Notes: generated by a model from the letters alone, not told the origin. A DNA stretch of 64,000 nt from Bacillus sp. UNC41MFS5 (GCF_000686805.1 NZ_JMLP01000012.1:124001-188000), one strand, 5' to 3'. Shown: positions 18,028 through 26,509, numbered from the stretch's first letter. A program made the numbers and translations.

Positions 18028-18028
18028 A

Positions 18029-18163
18029 TTATTTACTATTTGGTCGATTGTGTTTTATCGCTTCACCAGTGGTGAATTCAACCAGTTCTTCACTATCTCT
18101 CATTGGCTTTTTGCTATTATTATTTCGCTGAGCATTTTGATTTCCTAGCTTCTGTCTTCCCAT
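18029..18163 (-). CDS. Small hydrophilic protein, 44 aa, possibly spore-associated
   Basis: The ATG at 18163 has AAGGAG at about 9 nt. The product is rich in Asn, Gln, Lys and Arg: it begins MGRQKLGNQNAQRNNNSKKP and continues MRDSEELVEFTTGEAIKHNR. It has no membrane segment and no Cys. The composition and the MGRQK start recall small Bacillus spore or sporulation proteins, but I cannot place a family. It has its own terminator. Confidence 0.6.
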   Translation of the reverse strand: MGRQKLGNQNAQRNNNSKKPMRDSEELVEFTTGEAIKHNRPNSK

Positions 18164-18219
18164 ACCTACCAGCTCCTTTTTGAGAAATACATTGATAGTA
18201 TGAGTGAAACTAATTAGTC

Positions 18220-19689
18220 TTATTCTTTTTCAAGAATCGGTGCTTTTCTAAATTTAGTCATTTGCTCAAATGCATAAGCGACTTCGATTAAAAAAGGCTC
18301 ACTGTATGCCGTTCCTGCAAAAGTAATCCCTACTGGCTCCCCTTCTGCCGTATAACCAGCTGGGACAGCAATGGATGGATAACCAGCTTTCGCACTGATA
18401 TGAGAGCCTTCTTCACTTGGGAAAACAATCACATCCAGTTTGTATCTTTCTAGAGCAAAATCAATTCCCTGCTTTTTCGAATGATAAAGGTCGAACTCAA
18501 ATGCTTCAACATAAGCAGCTTCTGTTAACGATCCGCTTGTTTCATCAGACTTGATTAGGACTGACTGACCGTACTTGAGCAATTTCTCTTCATTGTTCAT
18601 GTTAAACTCAATCAGGTCTGTTAAATTTCTAATAGGTATCGATGGATGGAGGCTATTTAAATACGCATTAAGGTCTGGTTTAAATTCATAAGTTAAAACA
18701 TCATACTTCCAACTTGCCTTGGCAGATGGAATTTCTATACTATCGATTACGATAGCCCCTGAAGTTTTTAATTTGTCAAACGCAGCAAGTATCACCTTTT
18801 GTTTCTCTTCACTTAACAATTCGAAAAAACCTTTTAAGGCCAAGCCAATTCGTTTTCCGTCAAGCCCCTGTTTCAAAAGATGCTCGGAAAAGTCCATCTG
18901 CTCAAAAGGATTGGTTTTGGTGATGGGATCTTTATCGTCGCTTCCACATAGTGCCGTTAGAAGAATTGTTGCATCTTCCACGGTTCTAGCCATTGGACCT
19001 GCTGTGTCCTGGGAGTGTGCGATTGGGATAATCCCTCGTCTGCTGATAAGACCAACTGTCGGCTTGATTCCCACCAAGGAATTTTGACAAGCAGGATTTA
19101 AGATGGATCCAGATGTTTCCGTTCCGACTGCCACTGTGGCGAAGTTAGCTGCAACGGCTGCTCCTGAACCTGAGCTAGAGCCACCCACATCAAACTTCTC
19201 TGGGCCATATGGATTTAATACCTGCCCGCCTCGTGAACTATAACCGCTTTTCATCCCAATTGCCATGAAATTGGCCCACTCTGTCATATTGGTTTTGCCA
19301 AGAATGACTGCCCCTGATGAACGTAATTGTTCTGCCACAAAGGAATCATGGAGGGCAATCGAATCTTTTAAAGCAAGAGATCCAGCGCTTGTATGCATTT
19401 TATCGTGAGTATCGATGTTATCCTTTAGTAAGATGGGAATTCCATGCAATCGACTGCGCGGTCCTTTTTCTTTTCGTTCGGCATCAAGCGCTTCTGCAAT
19501 CTGGATAGCATCTGGATTTACTTCAAGGATGGAATGATAGTGCTTATCATACTTAGCGATTCTATGTAGGTACATTAATACAAGCTCTTTCGCTGTAAGC
19601 TCCCCGTGCGCAAATTTTTCTTGAATCTGTGTGATAGTAGCTTCTTCAAGCCACTCTTCAGTCATTTTTTTCAATTTCTGGTCTTCCAT
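18220..19689 (-). CDS. Amidase, amidase-signature family
   Basis: The product is 489 residues with the complete amidase signature: catalytic Lys in HGIPILLKDNID, then GGSSSGSGAAVAANFA with the cis-Ser, and the nucleophile Ser in GTETSGSIL. The domain resembles GatA and other amide hydrolases. It is not part of a gatCAB operon here, so a free-standing amidase acting on an unknown amide is more likely. GGAGG precedes the ATG. Neighbours give no clue to substrate. Confidence 0.9.
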   Translation of the reverse strand: MEDQKLKKMTEEWLEEATITQIQEKFAHGELTAKELVLMYLHRIAKYDKHYHSILEVNPDAIQIAEALDAERKEKGPRSRLHGIPILLKDNIDTHDKMHTSAGSLALKDSIALHDSFVAEQLRSSGAVILGKTNMTEWANFMAIGMKSGYSSRGGQVLNPYGPEKFDVGGSSSGSGAAVAANFATVAVGTETSGSILNPACQNSLVGIKPTVGLISRRGIIPIAHSQDTAGPMARTVEDATILLTALCGSDDKDPITKTNPFEQMDFSEHLLKQGLDGKRIGLALKGFFELLSEEKQKVILAAFDKLKTSGAIVIDSIEIPSAKASWKYDVLTYEFKPDLNAYLNSLHPSIPIRNLTDLIEFNMNNEEKLLKYGQSVLIKSDETSGSLTEAAYVEAFEFDLYHSKKQGIDFALERYKLDVIVFPSEEGSHISAKAGYPSIAVPAGYTAEGEPVGITFAGTAYSEPFLIEVAYAFEQMTKFRKAPILEKE

Positions 19690-19750
19690 GTTTGTTCTCC
19701 TCCTTTTCTTCTTAACTATTCAAGCAATAGAAATGAAAGTCCTTTCGTAT

Positions 19751-19785
19751 TAAAAAAAGACAGTGGATTTTCCTCCACTGTCTTT
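19751..19785 (-). terminator. Terminator of the helicase gene
   Basis: AAAGACAGTGGA and TCCACTGTCTTT form a perfect 12-bp stem; on the minus strand seven T follow. Confidence 0.85.
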
Positions 19786-19793
19786 GCTACCCA

Positions 19794-20939
19794 TCATCTT
19801 CTTAGTTTTTGGTCTCTTTGTCCTTCTTCAGCGATAAGTCCTTTGTAAAATACTCTCTTATTAACTGGGACCTTTAATTCACGGCAATACTGTTTCAATT
19901 CTCGCTCTTCTCGCTCGGTAACTAACGAGATGACAATCCCATTGGCACCCATTCTTCCTGTTCTTCCAGCTCTGTGCACATACTGTGAGATATCCTTCGG
20001 TGAATCGATATTGATCACATGGGTTACCCCTTGGATATCAAGTCCTCTCGCCGCCACATCTGTCGCAATAAGCATGCTCATTTTTCCATCACGGAAAGAC
20101 TTTAAGGCAGCCTGCCGTTCGAGTTTTTTCATGTCGCTATGCAAGATTCCGATTGATAGCTCTTTGAAATGTAATTTTTCCTTAAATACTTCAATTTCGC
20201 CGATATCATTAATAAATGCAAGTGATTTACTATTTTCTAAGCGTGTGATTTTTTCAAGGAGCTTGATTTTATCTCTTGGCTCACAGGAAAAATAAATATG
20301 CTCCACTTCTCCAGAAGAAGCAAGTTCATCCTTTTCGATGCGAAGAACTTCCGGTTCCTTCGTCATTTCATTGGCTAATTTCTCTGTTGCCGGTTTCATT
20401 GTAGCAGAAAACAAAACCACTTGGCGGTCGCTCATGGTTGATTTGACAATATTTTGGACGGTACTAAGATGTTCGTGAATGAGTAATTGATCTCCCTCAT
20501 CGAGAACCACAAGTTTTACTTCATGCATTTTCACTTTTTTCTGTTTGATTAGTTCAAGTAAACGGCCGGGTGTAGCAAATATTACATGCGGGCGTTTCTT
20601 TAATTTCTCGAGTTGCCGTTTCATATTGGCTCCGCCAATAATGGAAGTGCCTCTAATTCCGCTGCCCTCAGACCACTTTTGAAATTCTTGATAGACCTGC
20701 ATCACCAGCTCTTGCGAAGAAGCTAATACAATAGCTTGGAGGGATTGTAAACTAGGGTCCATTTTATCTAACAGTGGAAGTAGATAAGCTAGCGTTTTAC
20801 CAGTACCTGTCGGTGACTCGGCAATTATATCCTTCCCTTCAAGGATCATTGGAATTGCAGCTGCTTGAATGGAAGTTGGCTGTTGAAACCCTGACTTTTC
20901 CCAAGATGCCTGCAAGTACGGTTTTAAAGTATTTAACAT
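19794..20939 (-). CDS. yfmL: DEAD-box-type RNA helicase, YfmL-like
   Basis: The product is 381 residues, close to B. subtilis YfmL (376). Motifs run in order: Q motif (GFQQPTSIQAAAIP), Walker A SPTGTGKT, PGR box, motif II VLDEGDQ, SAT, then RGLDIQ and HRAGRTGRMG. Motif II is DEGD, not the canonical DEAD. The short chain lacks the C-terminal RNA-binding extension of CshA or DbpA. I start it at 20939, with AAGGAG seven nt upstream; the longer in-frame reading to 21074 overlaps the next gene and lacks a site. YfmL acts in ribosome assembly. Confidence 0.85.
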   Translation of the reverse strand: MLNTLKPYLQASWEKSGFQQPTSIQAAAIPMILEGKDIIAESPTGTGKTLAYLLPLLDKMDPSLQSLQAIVLASSQELVMQVYQEFQKWSEGSGIRGTSIIGGANMKRQLEKLKKRPHVIFATPGRLLELIKQKKVKMHEVKLVVLDEGDQLLIHEHLSTVQNIVKSTMSDRQVVLFSATMKPATEKLANEMTKEPEVLRIEKDELASSGEVEHIYFSCEPRDKIKLLEKITRLENSKSLAFINDIGEIEVFKEKLHFKELSIGILHSDMKKLERQAALKSFRDGKMSMLIATDVAARGLDIQGVTHVINIDSPKDISQYVHRAGRTGRMGANGIVISLVTEREERELKQYCRELKVPVNKRVFYKGLIAEEGQRDQKLRR

Positions 20940-21024
20940 AGAGAACTCCTTTATATAAAAATCATTTTTCTTATTATTTGTCTTTCCATATCGTATTGAT
21001 ACTATCGTAATAACCTCGGAGTGT

Positions 21025-21345
21025 CTAGTTAGGAATAGTGAATAGTCCTGCTGCAGACTTAAAATAGAGGGCAATCCAAACCATATGATAAATCAGGACA
21101 GAAAAGTAAAGAACGCAAGTGGAAACCAAGAGCGTCCGAATCCAGCCTTTTAATGGGCGTAAGTAAAACAACCCAAGCAAGGTTAGGGGCAAAAAGATTT
21201 TAATAATGTAGAAATAAGACCAGCTTTTTTCAATGACAAGTTTCATCATCGGATTCCCTTCAGAAACGATACCTGAAGCAATCCCAACATGCGTCAGAAC
21301 AGCATCCAATAGTCCAGCAATTAGCAGGAATATACAGAGTCTCAT
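21025..21345 (-). CDS. DUF5658 membrane protein
   Basis: The product is about 106 residues with three spans and the family-like start LLDAVLTHVGIASGIVSEGN, then PMMKL. The ribosome site GAGGTG best fits the ATG at 21345 (MRLCIFLL); ATG at 21348 and GTG at 21354 are in frame. The function of this family is unknown. It lies 85 bp upstream of the helicase on the same strand and could be co-transcribed. Confidence 0.75.
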   Translation of the reverse strand: MRLCIFLLIAGLLDAVLTHVGIASGIVSEGNPMMKLVIEKSWSYFYIIKIFLPLTLLGLFYLRPLKGWIRTLLVSTCVLYFSVLIYHMVWIALYFKSAAGLFTIPN

Positions 21346-21456
21346 CATTACCACCTCATTAAATTGTTCGATTAGTTTCCATTTTTTCTAGTAGTACCTA
21401 TGCTAATACCTATGAATTCTTTCGTTAGTTCTCAAAAACGAACATACCATTCATAT

Positions 21457-21491
21457 AAAAGAGCTGCATGCGTCGGCAGCTCATGTTTTTT
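21457..21491. terminator. Bidirectional hairpin
   Basis: GAGCTGC (21461-21467) pairs with GCAGCTC (21476-21482); T runs flank both sides (ATGTTTTTT on +, TTTTAT on -). The 21355-21617 gap otherwise shows no convincing gene. Confidence 0.6.
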
Positions 21492-21588
21492 CAGGATATT
21501 TAATTCACATATTTCCCACTCCTGGGCCGCCCAATCTCTCCAAAAATATTATAACGAACTTTTTGTTCTTAATAAAGATATGATATTC

Positions 21589-21615
21589 AAAAAAAACTGC
21601 CCACTATGAGCAGCC
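21589..21615 (-). terminator. Terminator of the HMA-protein gene
   Basis: On the minus strand CTGCTC pairs with GGGCAG (one wobble) just after the stop codon and is followed by eight T. Confidence 0.65.
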
Positions 21616-21617
21616 AT

Positions 21618-21827
21618 TTAATCAAATGTTCGCAATGCCATTTTATAAAGGTTCCGATTTATTTCCACGGAGTGAATAAGGCTTTCATTAAAGTTTATTT
21701 GAATCTTCCCACTACCTGTTAGGATTTTAACTTTTTCAATCCCATGGGTTCTCTGCATTTCTCTTTTAATTTTTCCGATACATCCTGAGCAGGCAACTTC
21801 ATTTAATGATAATTCCATTATACTCAT
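21618..21827 (-). CDS. Heavy-metal-associated (HMA) domain protein
   Basis: The 69-residue product is one HMA fold with the metal-binding motif ACSGCIGKIK (CXXC, residues about 13-16) and ferredoxin-like length. Such proteins are copper or other soft-metal chaperones, like CopZ, though the usual MXCXXC is replaced by VACSGC. It is divergent from the FNR-type regulator. Its promoter carries an FNR box centred at -41.5, so it should be induced on oxygen limitation, which is unusual for a copper chaperone. Confidence 0.82.
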   Translation of the reverse strand: MSIMELSLNEVACSGCIGKIKREMQRTHGIEKVKILTGSGKIQINFNESLIHSVEINRNLYKMALRTFD

Positions 21828-21869
21828 TTAAAGAAACCCCCTTATTAAGTTCACCTCTTATTTTCTTTT

Positions 21870-21911
21870 ATTGTAATGGGAATGGTTCTCATTAACATTG
21901 ATCTATATCAA
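21870..21911 (-). promoter_or_regulatory. FNR-box promoter of the HMA gene
   Basis: TTGATCTATATCAA (21898-21911) is a perfect FNR box. A minus-strand -10, TACAAT (21875-21870), places the predicted start near 21863, exactly 41.5 bp from the box centre, as for class II FNR activation. Confidence 0.8.
21874..21894. promoter_or_regulatory. Fur-like inverted repeat between the -10 and the FNR box
   Basis: TAATGGGAA-TGG-TTCTCATTA is a 9-3-9 inverted repeat with one mismatch. It resembles Fur-type boxes with GAGAAT-like half sites and would cover the HMA promoter. Which metalloregulator binds, if any, is not known. Confidence 0.4.
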
Positions 21912-21922
21912 GAAAAGCAGAA

Positions 21923-21964
21923 TTGATGTAAATCACTACATAGATAAAACAAAACAGATACTAT
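21923..21964 (+). promoter_or_regulatory. FNR-box promoter of the FNR-type regulator gene
   Basis: TTGATGTAAATCAC (21923-21936) matches the FNR box at 9 of 10 positions. TACTAT (21959-21964) is a plausible -10, giving a start near 21971, 41.5 bp from the box centre. This predicts positive autoregulation. Confidence 0.7.
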
Positions 21965-21997
21965 GAAGTTATTAGAAAGTTGGAGGAGTGATTTAGA

Positions 21998-22693
21998 ATG
22001 TGCTGCTGCTCTCATGAATCATTATGTATTACATCCGTACCAGTTTTTAAAGGGATGAATGAAGAGGATCTTCAACAGCTGCAAAAGGTAACCAGAAGCA
22101 AATCTTTTAGTAAGGGAGAATATATTTTTCGAGATGGCGAACGTTCGGAGACATTATTCGTGGTGAATGAAGGACTGATCAAGTTAACAAAAATGTCCCC
22201 AGAGGGGAAGGAACAAATTGTCAGATTGCTGTTCCCGGGGGATTTCTTCGGCTTATTTTCATTATTAAGAAATGAAAATCATTATTTGAATGCAGAAACC
22301 GTGGGGACCTCAACGGTTATTTGTTATATTGAGAAAAAGGACTTTCTTACCACGATGGAAAGGAACGCAGGGTTGTCCTACCGGTTCTTACTAACTGTCA
22401 ATGACCGTCTATATGAATCTGATGAGTCAGTTGGTTTTCTTGGTTTTATGGAAGTTGAACAACGCCTGGCAAGAGCACTCATTCTATTCCATGATAAAAT
22501 GAATGCAAAAAATGGTATTTTTACCCTACCAATTACTAAAAAGGATTTAGCTAGCTATATTGGAACAACCCCAGAATCGGTAAGCCGGAAGCTGGTTTCG
22601 TTCATGTCGAAGAAACTGATTAGTATGGACGGGCGCCGTCAAATACAGATTCTAGAGTTGGATCAACTAAAACAAGTATCAGGTATTAATTAA
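21998..22693 (+). CDS. Crp/Fnr-family regulator with N-terminal Cys cluster
   Basis: The product is 231 residues. A cyclic-nucleotide-binding-like beta-roll (about 20-140), a dimer helix and a C-terminal winged HTH (KKDLASYIGTTPESVSRKL) follow in order. The recognition helix has E-x-x-S-R, the pattern that reads TTGAT half sites in E. coli FNR. The N-terminus MCCCSHESLC has Cys at 2, 3, 4 and 10 and could bind an oxygen- or NO-labile [4Fe-4S] cluster. B. subtilis Fnr instead carries its Cys at the C-terminus. Perfect or near-perfect FNR boxes flank this gene and neighbours. Confidence 0.9.
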   Translation: MCCCSHESLCITSVPVFKGMNEEDLQQLQKVTRSKSFSKGEYIFRDGERSETLFVVNEGLIKLTKMSPEGKEQIVRLLFPGDFFGLFSLLRNENHYLNAETVGTSTVICYIEKKDFLTTMERNAGLSYRFLLTVNDRLYESDESVGFLGFMEVEQRLARALILFHDKMNAKNGIFTLPITKKDLASYIGTTPESVSRKLVSFMSKKLISMDGRRQIQILELDQLKQVSGIN

Positions 22694-22937
22694 TCTCATC
22701 AAGCTTGATGGCCATTAGTCTAAAATGCATAGGCTCTACTTCATTAACAATTACATTCATGCCTAACGATTGTAAACTGGCAATTAGCGGTTCCCCTCGA
22801 TGTGGCAAGTGAATTTCAAAAATGGTACCGATTGGTGCTTCTCTAACAAAATTCAATATTTCGCGGCGTGGATGTTCGCCCTTTGCAATACGTTCCCGAA
22901 TATCCATTACTGCTTTTTTATCAACGATTTCAAACAT
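22686..22937 (-). CDS. DUF2249 protein
   Basis: The 83-residue product is a single small DUF2249 domain (IGTIFEIHLPHRGEPLIASL, then MHFRLMAIKL). This family often lies beside denitrification or nitric-oxide genes; its function is not settled. GGGGAG precedes the ATG. Its 3' end overlaps the end of the convergent regulator gene by 8 bp. A perfect FNR box sits about 41.5 bp before a plausible start. Confidence 0.82.
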   Translation of the reverse strand: MFEIVDKKAVMDIRERIAKGEHPRREILNFVREAPIGTIFEIHLPHRGEPLIASLQSLGMNVIVNEVEPMHFRLMAIKLDEIN

Positions 22938-22978
22938 AATTCTCGCTCCCCTTTGTTAAGAGTTTAAGTTTATGCTTC

Positions 22979-23020
22979 AGTTTATCACCATTCTCTTCAT
23001 TTGAAATTGATTTATATCAA
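22979..23020 (-). promoter_or_regulatory. FNR-box promoter of the DUF2249 gene
   Basis: TTGATTTATATCAA (23007-23020) is a perfect FNR box. TAAACT (22984-22979, minus strand) would serve as a -10, with a start near 22972. Confidence 0.7.
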
Positions 23021-23215
23021 GTTTGGATTTGGGAGATTTCCGATGAATAATAGCCCCCAATGCACTGAGGTTCCTATGTTTTGGATGACTTTTGGTTAAT
23101 TTTAAGAGGAGTTAATTTTCGAAAGCTTTGTGAACTTTGCTGCTAAAGTAATATTTCTTGCTACAAACGATGATAGAATGAACAACAGGAAGATTACAAT
23201 ATAGCGGAGTTGAAT

Positions 23216-23569
23216 ATGATGTTAAATAAGATTGCTCTTATCACATCACTGTTGTTTTTTCTAGTAGGAACGATTGTCTATGCGGATTCTCGAATAGTAG
23301 TTTCTTCTCCTCAAAATAATCCAGTAGTTAGCCAAACAGCTCAAAAAGATACTTTAACATCAGATAATAATAAAATCGTATCAACAAATAAAAAAACCGG
23401 AACAGAAAATGAACTGGCCTCATTGCCTACCAAGCAAGTGGAGAATGCCCAGCCAACATTTAAAAATTATGTAGTTCCCGGTTTGGTGGGTTTATTTATT
23501 ATCATTGGCTTTGGAGGTTATTGGTTAATTTACCGCAAAAAATATACCGTTCAGACAAAGGAACAGTGA
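23216..23569 (+). CDS. Signal-anchored small membrane protein of unknown function
   Basis: This 117-residue protein has an N-terminal signal-like span (IALITSLLFFLVGTIVYAD), a Ser/Thr/Asn-rich low-complexity outer region (about 25-75), a second span (VPGLVGLFIIIGFGGYWLIY) and a basic tail. I start it at the ATG 23216, six nt after GGAG; a TTG at 23210 is too close to that site. It resembles small surface proteins with a C-terminal anchor but lacks an LPXTG. No family recognised. It lies downstream of the FNR box at 23007, though at some distance. Confidence 0.6.
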   Translation: MMLNKIALITSLLFFLVGTIVYADSRIVVSSPQNNPVVSQTAQKDTLTSDNNKIVSTNKKTGTENELASLPTKQVENAQPTFKNYVVPGLVGLFIIIGFGGYWLIYRKKYTVQTKEQ

Positions 23570-23586
23570 CTTTCTCGGTGGGATAG

Positions 23587-23621
23587 AAAAAAGCGTGAGC
23601 CCAATGGATTCACGCTTTTTT
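23587..23621. terminator. Bidirectional terminator
   Basis: AAAAAAGCGTGA pairs with TCACGCTTTTTT across GCCCAATGGAT; it separates converging genes. Confidence 0.85.
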
Positions 23622-23641
23622 GGTGCCTGACACCCATTCTT

Positions 23642-24259
23642 CTACTTTCTCAGGACTGCGCGAACCGGACTCCCGTCTCCTTCAGCTAGTGGTAATGGAA
23701 GGGCAATCAGTTCGTAATCTCCAGGTTCGATTTCATCAAGCAAAAGTGACTCTAGGATGTGAATACCATGCTCATTCAAGCTATGATGGGCAGGCAGCTC
23801 TTTACTGTCAATCGGATCGACAGATGGGATATCCAAGCCGATCAGTTGAACTCCCTTACTTCCTAAAAAAGGAGCTAAGTTTGGCTCAATATGAGGAATC
23901 TTTTCAGGGAAAACATCAGGGTTTTCCCAGGCAAGAGTTCGAAATAACACCCGTTTGCACCCATCAAGATTAATCTTATCTAAATCAGCGGCACCAATGC
24001 TTTCCTTACCAAGCATATTAATAACTCTCGCAGGACCGATGTATAGGTCAAGGTTTAACTCGATGATGCGTTTTCCTTTGTTATCAAAATGGAAAGGAGC
24101 GTCCACATGTGTTCCTGTATGGGTACTCAATTCAAGCTTGCCCACATTAACGGAGCCGCTTTCCTCCATTGGCCACGAAATCTCATATTGAAAAGCCGTA
24201 TCGCCTGGCCAAACAGGCATCCCATTGATTAATTTTCTAGAAATATCATAAATTTTCAT
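23642..24259 (-). CDS. Cyclase-family metal hydrolase, kynurenine formamidase-like
   Basis: The 205-residue product carries the cyclase-family zinc motif HTGTHVDAPFHF and a second conserved region LIGLDIPSVDP with the downstream HHSLNEHGIHILESL. KynB proteins of this length hydrolyse N-formylkynurenine in tryptophan breakdown. The window contains no kynU or kynA partner, so the substrate is not confirmed; other cyclase-family hydrolases are possible. The ATG at 24259 (MKIYDIS) has AAGGAG at 9 nt; ATG 24265 is too close. Confidence 0.8.
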   Translation of the reverse strand: MKIYDISRKLINGMPVWPGDTAFQYEISWPMEESGSVNVGKLELSTHTGTHVDAPFHFDNKGKRIIELNLDLYIGPARVINMLGKESIGAADLDKINLDGCKRVLFRTLAWENPDVFPEKIPHIEPNLAPFLGSKGVQLIGLDIPSVDPIDSKELPAHHSLNEHGIHILESLLLDEIEPGDYELIALPLPLAEGDGSPVRAVLRK

Positions 24260-24337
24260 ACCCATGCACTCCTTCGATAATAATCTTACATTACCACCAT
24301 TATTTCATATTTCCGCAGGTTTTTTCATTAGTTTACA

Positions 24338-24368
24338 TCAAAAAAAGACAGGAGTGATTCCTGCCTTC
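24338..24368 (-). terminator. Terminator of the WG-repeat gene
   Basis: On the minus strand GGCAGGA pairs with TCCTGTC and runs into seven T. Confidence 0.75.
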
Positions 24369-24369
24369 C

Positions 24370-26349
24370 TCATTGAAACGATTTCCAAAATTCGCTGTTC
24401 CTATTAATGAGCTCTTTTAGGTCATCAAACGGGATAGTAAAGGTAGGGAAACCGGCAGCATATGCAGCGATTTCATATGGTTGAAAGTAGATATTCAGCC
24501 CAGCCTCACTAATAAAAAATGGTTGATTTGCCTTTATGCCATGGTACTCATCAGGAAATAGGTAAGACGAATATTTGTTATTACTTTTTATTTGATCAAG
24601 AACCAAAGCACTAATTACTTTTACATAAGAACTGCCAGACTTAAAAAGGTCCTTTAATTGATACATTGAGCCTGTTTTTAGGTTAATATGAGCATATTTT
24701 TGCACCGGCATTCCATGGGCCGCACAAAACGGGTAGTCGTAGCCCACAATCTTGATGACCAGCAAATTTTTCTTAAAATAAGGAATTTCATAATTACCCG
24801 TATAGTTCGATTCCAATTGAGTGTGTGCGGGTACGGGTTTTATGCCCGCCATCTCCTTTAAAGCGCGATTTACACTTTCTGGATTTTCCATCCCTTCAAT
24901 TTGTGGAAAATACACTAAATAGTCTTTGTTTGGTTTGTATTTATACTCAATCACCGAATATTGGTTATTGAGAGGAAGAATAGTGGCTTGTTTCCATACT
25001 AACTCTCCCGTTTGATTAAAATAGATGAGATGGTCATCAATATGCCCCTTTATAAGTGTTTTCTCAAAACTAAGCCAGCCTGAGCCACTGACCATTGGCA
25101 GATGTTCTTTTCGCTTTCCATGTTTGTCGATAAAATAAGTATGCTGATCATCAGTGACAGACGCAAGGCCTTCCTCAAACTTCGTAATTACAGTAAAATG
25201 AAATCCTGTGAGGATACGACCATCTAAATCGGCTAAGGCATATATGGATCTCATACAAGGCTGTTTCGGGTCAATTTCCTTTCCTACGGCAAAACGCCCT
25301 TCACCTAAATCTAAGATTTGATTATAGTTTGGTTTTATCACAAAATGTCCTTGCCGATTAATGACTCCATAGTTATCTCTATTATTCTCTGACAAACTGA
25401 CAATAGCCCGATCCTCAATAAATGACTCTGCATTCGAAAATTGAGGTTCGATTACCGTTTTCCCAAGTTCATCGATATAACCCAGCTTCCCATCGTTACT
25501 TTTCTTAAATGCAAGCAATCCTTGACCGTAATTAGAGACGTAAGCATAAGGATATGTTTGTAATACCTTACCGGTAAGGTCAATAAGTTGAAACCTGCCT
25601 TCTTTTGTTTTCACAATTGCTTTCCCCTGTTCAAAATCACTTGCCGTTTTATAAATTAATGGAATTACTTCTTTCCCTCGTTTATTGAGATACCCATATA
25701 AATACTCCCCGTTCGCATCTATTTCCACTGCACGAATTCGTCCCTCTTTATACTCTCCAACAATGATAGAATACGCCTTTTCCGTGATTTCTTTGCCATT
25801 CTCATTAATTACCTTGAATCCATGGGCATCATTGACAACGGCCCGGCCTTCAGAAAACGGGTTAATCGTGTCATATTTAGGCTGCACGATAAAATAACCA
25901 CTAGAATTAATAACCCCTGATTTGTCCATTAATCCAACAATAGCCAAATCATTCTCCTGGAAATCCTCGGCATGATCGTAGTTTGCCGGAAGAACCCAAT
26001 TTCCTTTTGCATCCATATAGCCCCACTTGTTACCGCCAATTTCCTTCCGTACAACAGGAAAAAGGTAAACGGCCCTTGATTCTAGGGAAGGTGATAGCAA
26101 ACGGATAACCTCTTTCTTTACCTCAGGAGGAAGCGGATAATAATATATCAATTGGCCCATGTAATGTTTAAGAACAAATAAATAGGGTTTGCTGTTAAGC
26201 CGGAACATCCCAAAAATTTCATGAGTCCCATCGCCATCGATATCCATATGTCTAAGGATTGCTTGTCGATCTCGGTATTCCATTTCTGCTCCAATTGGGA
26301 GATATGGTATTATCCAAGTTAGTAGTTCCCTGTCATTTCCAAACATCAT
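24370..26349 (-). CDS. WG-repeat protein with C-terminal DUF3298-like domain
   Basis: The product is 659 residues with no clear signal peptide. Residues about 100-430 hold at least six WG-type repeats (examples: GYMDAKGNWVLPANYDHA, GVINSSGYFIVQPKYD, GYIDELGKTVIEPQFS, GVINRQGHFVIKPNY). The last ~200 residues (LLVIKIVGYDYPFCAAHGMP to FTIPFDDLKELI) look like the DUF3298 domain also seen in PdaC-like proteins. An N-terminal DIDGDGTHEIFG recalls calcium-binding FG-GAP motifs. WG repeats form beta-propeller or strand-rich scaffolds; function unknown. Confidence 0.78.
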   Translation of the reverse strand: MMFGNDRELLTWIIPYLPIGAEMEYRDRQAILRHMDIDGDGTHEIFGMFRLNSKPYLFVLKHYMGQLIYYYPLPPEVKKEVIRLLSPSLESRAVYLFPVVRKEIGGNKWGYMDAKGNWVLPANYDHAEDFQENDLAIVGLMDKSGVINSSGYFIVQPKYDTINPFSEGRAVVNDAHGFKVINENGKEITEKAYSIIVGEYKEGRIRAVEIDANGEYLYGYLNKRGKEVIPLIYKTASDFEQGKAIVKTKEGRFQLIDLTGKVLQTYPYAYVSNYGQGLLAFKKSNDGKLGYIDELGKTVIEPQFSNAESFIEDRAIVSLSENNRDNYGVINRQGHFVIKPNYNQILDLGEGRFAVGKEIDPKQPCMRSIYALADLDGRILTGFHFTVITKFEEGLASVTDDQHTYFIDKHGKRKEHLPMVSGSGWLSFEKTLIKGHIDDHLIYFNQTGELVWKQATILPLNNQYSVIEYKYKPNKDYLVYFPQIEGMENPESVNRALKEMAGIKPVPAHTQLESNYTGNYEIPYFKKNLLVIKIVGYDYPFCAAHGMPVQKYAHINLKTGSMYQLKDLFKSGSSYVKVISALVLDQIKSNNKYSSYLFPDEYHGIKANQPFFISEAGLNIYFQPYEIAAYAAGFPTFTIPFDDLKELINRNSEFWKSFQ

Positions 26350-26416
26350 AACCCACCCATTTTAGTTTTTTATATTTATATGATGAAAAGTGGGCTATGT
26401 GTTTGACACTCAAAAC

Positions 26417-26463
26417 GAAAAAACACCGCTATTTGGGATGACCAGAATAGCAGTGTTTTTATT
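26417..26463. terminator. Bidirectional terminator after the NapH-like gene
   Basis: AAAACACCGCTATT pairs with AATAGCAGTGTTTT (one wobble) and T runs lie on both sides. Confidence 0.8.
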
Positions 26464-26509
26464 TTATATATTCCAACTGTTCTAACTCAAGTGAGCTGCT
26501 ATTAAACCA

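Noticed and set aside
20940..21074. Longer helicase start
   Set aside because: It overlaps the DUF5658 gene and its residues do not fit helicase N-termini; AAGGAG precedes ATG 20939.
21400..21609. 69-codon + strand ORF
   Set aside because: No ribosome site, crosses a terminator hairpin and has shuffled-looking composition.
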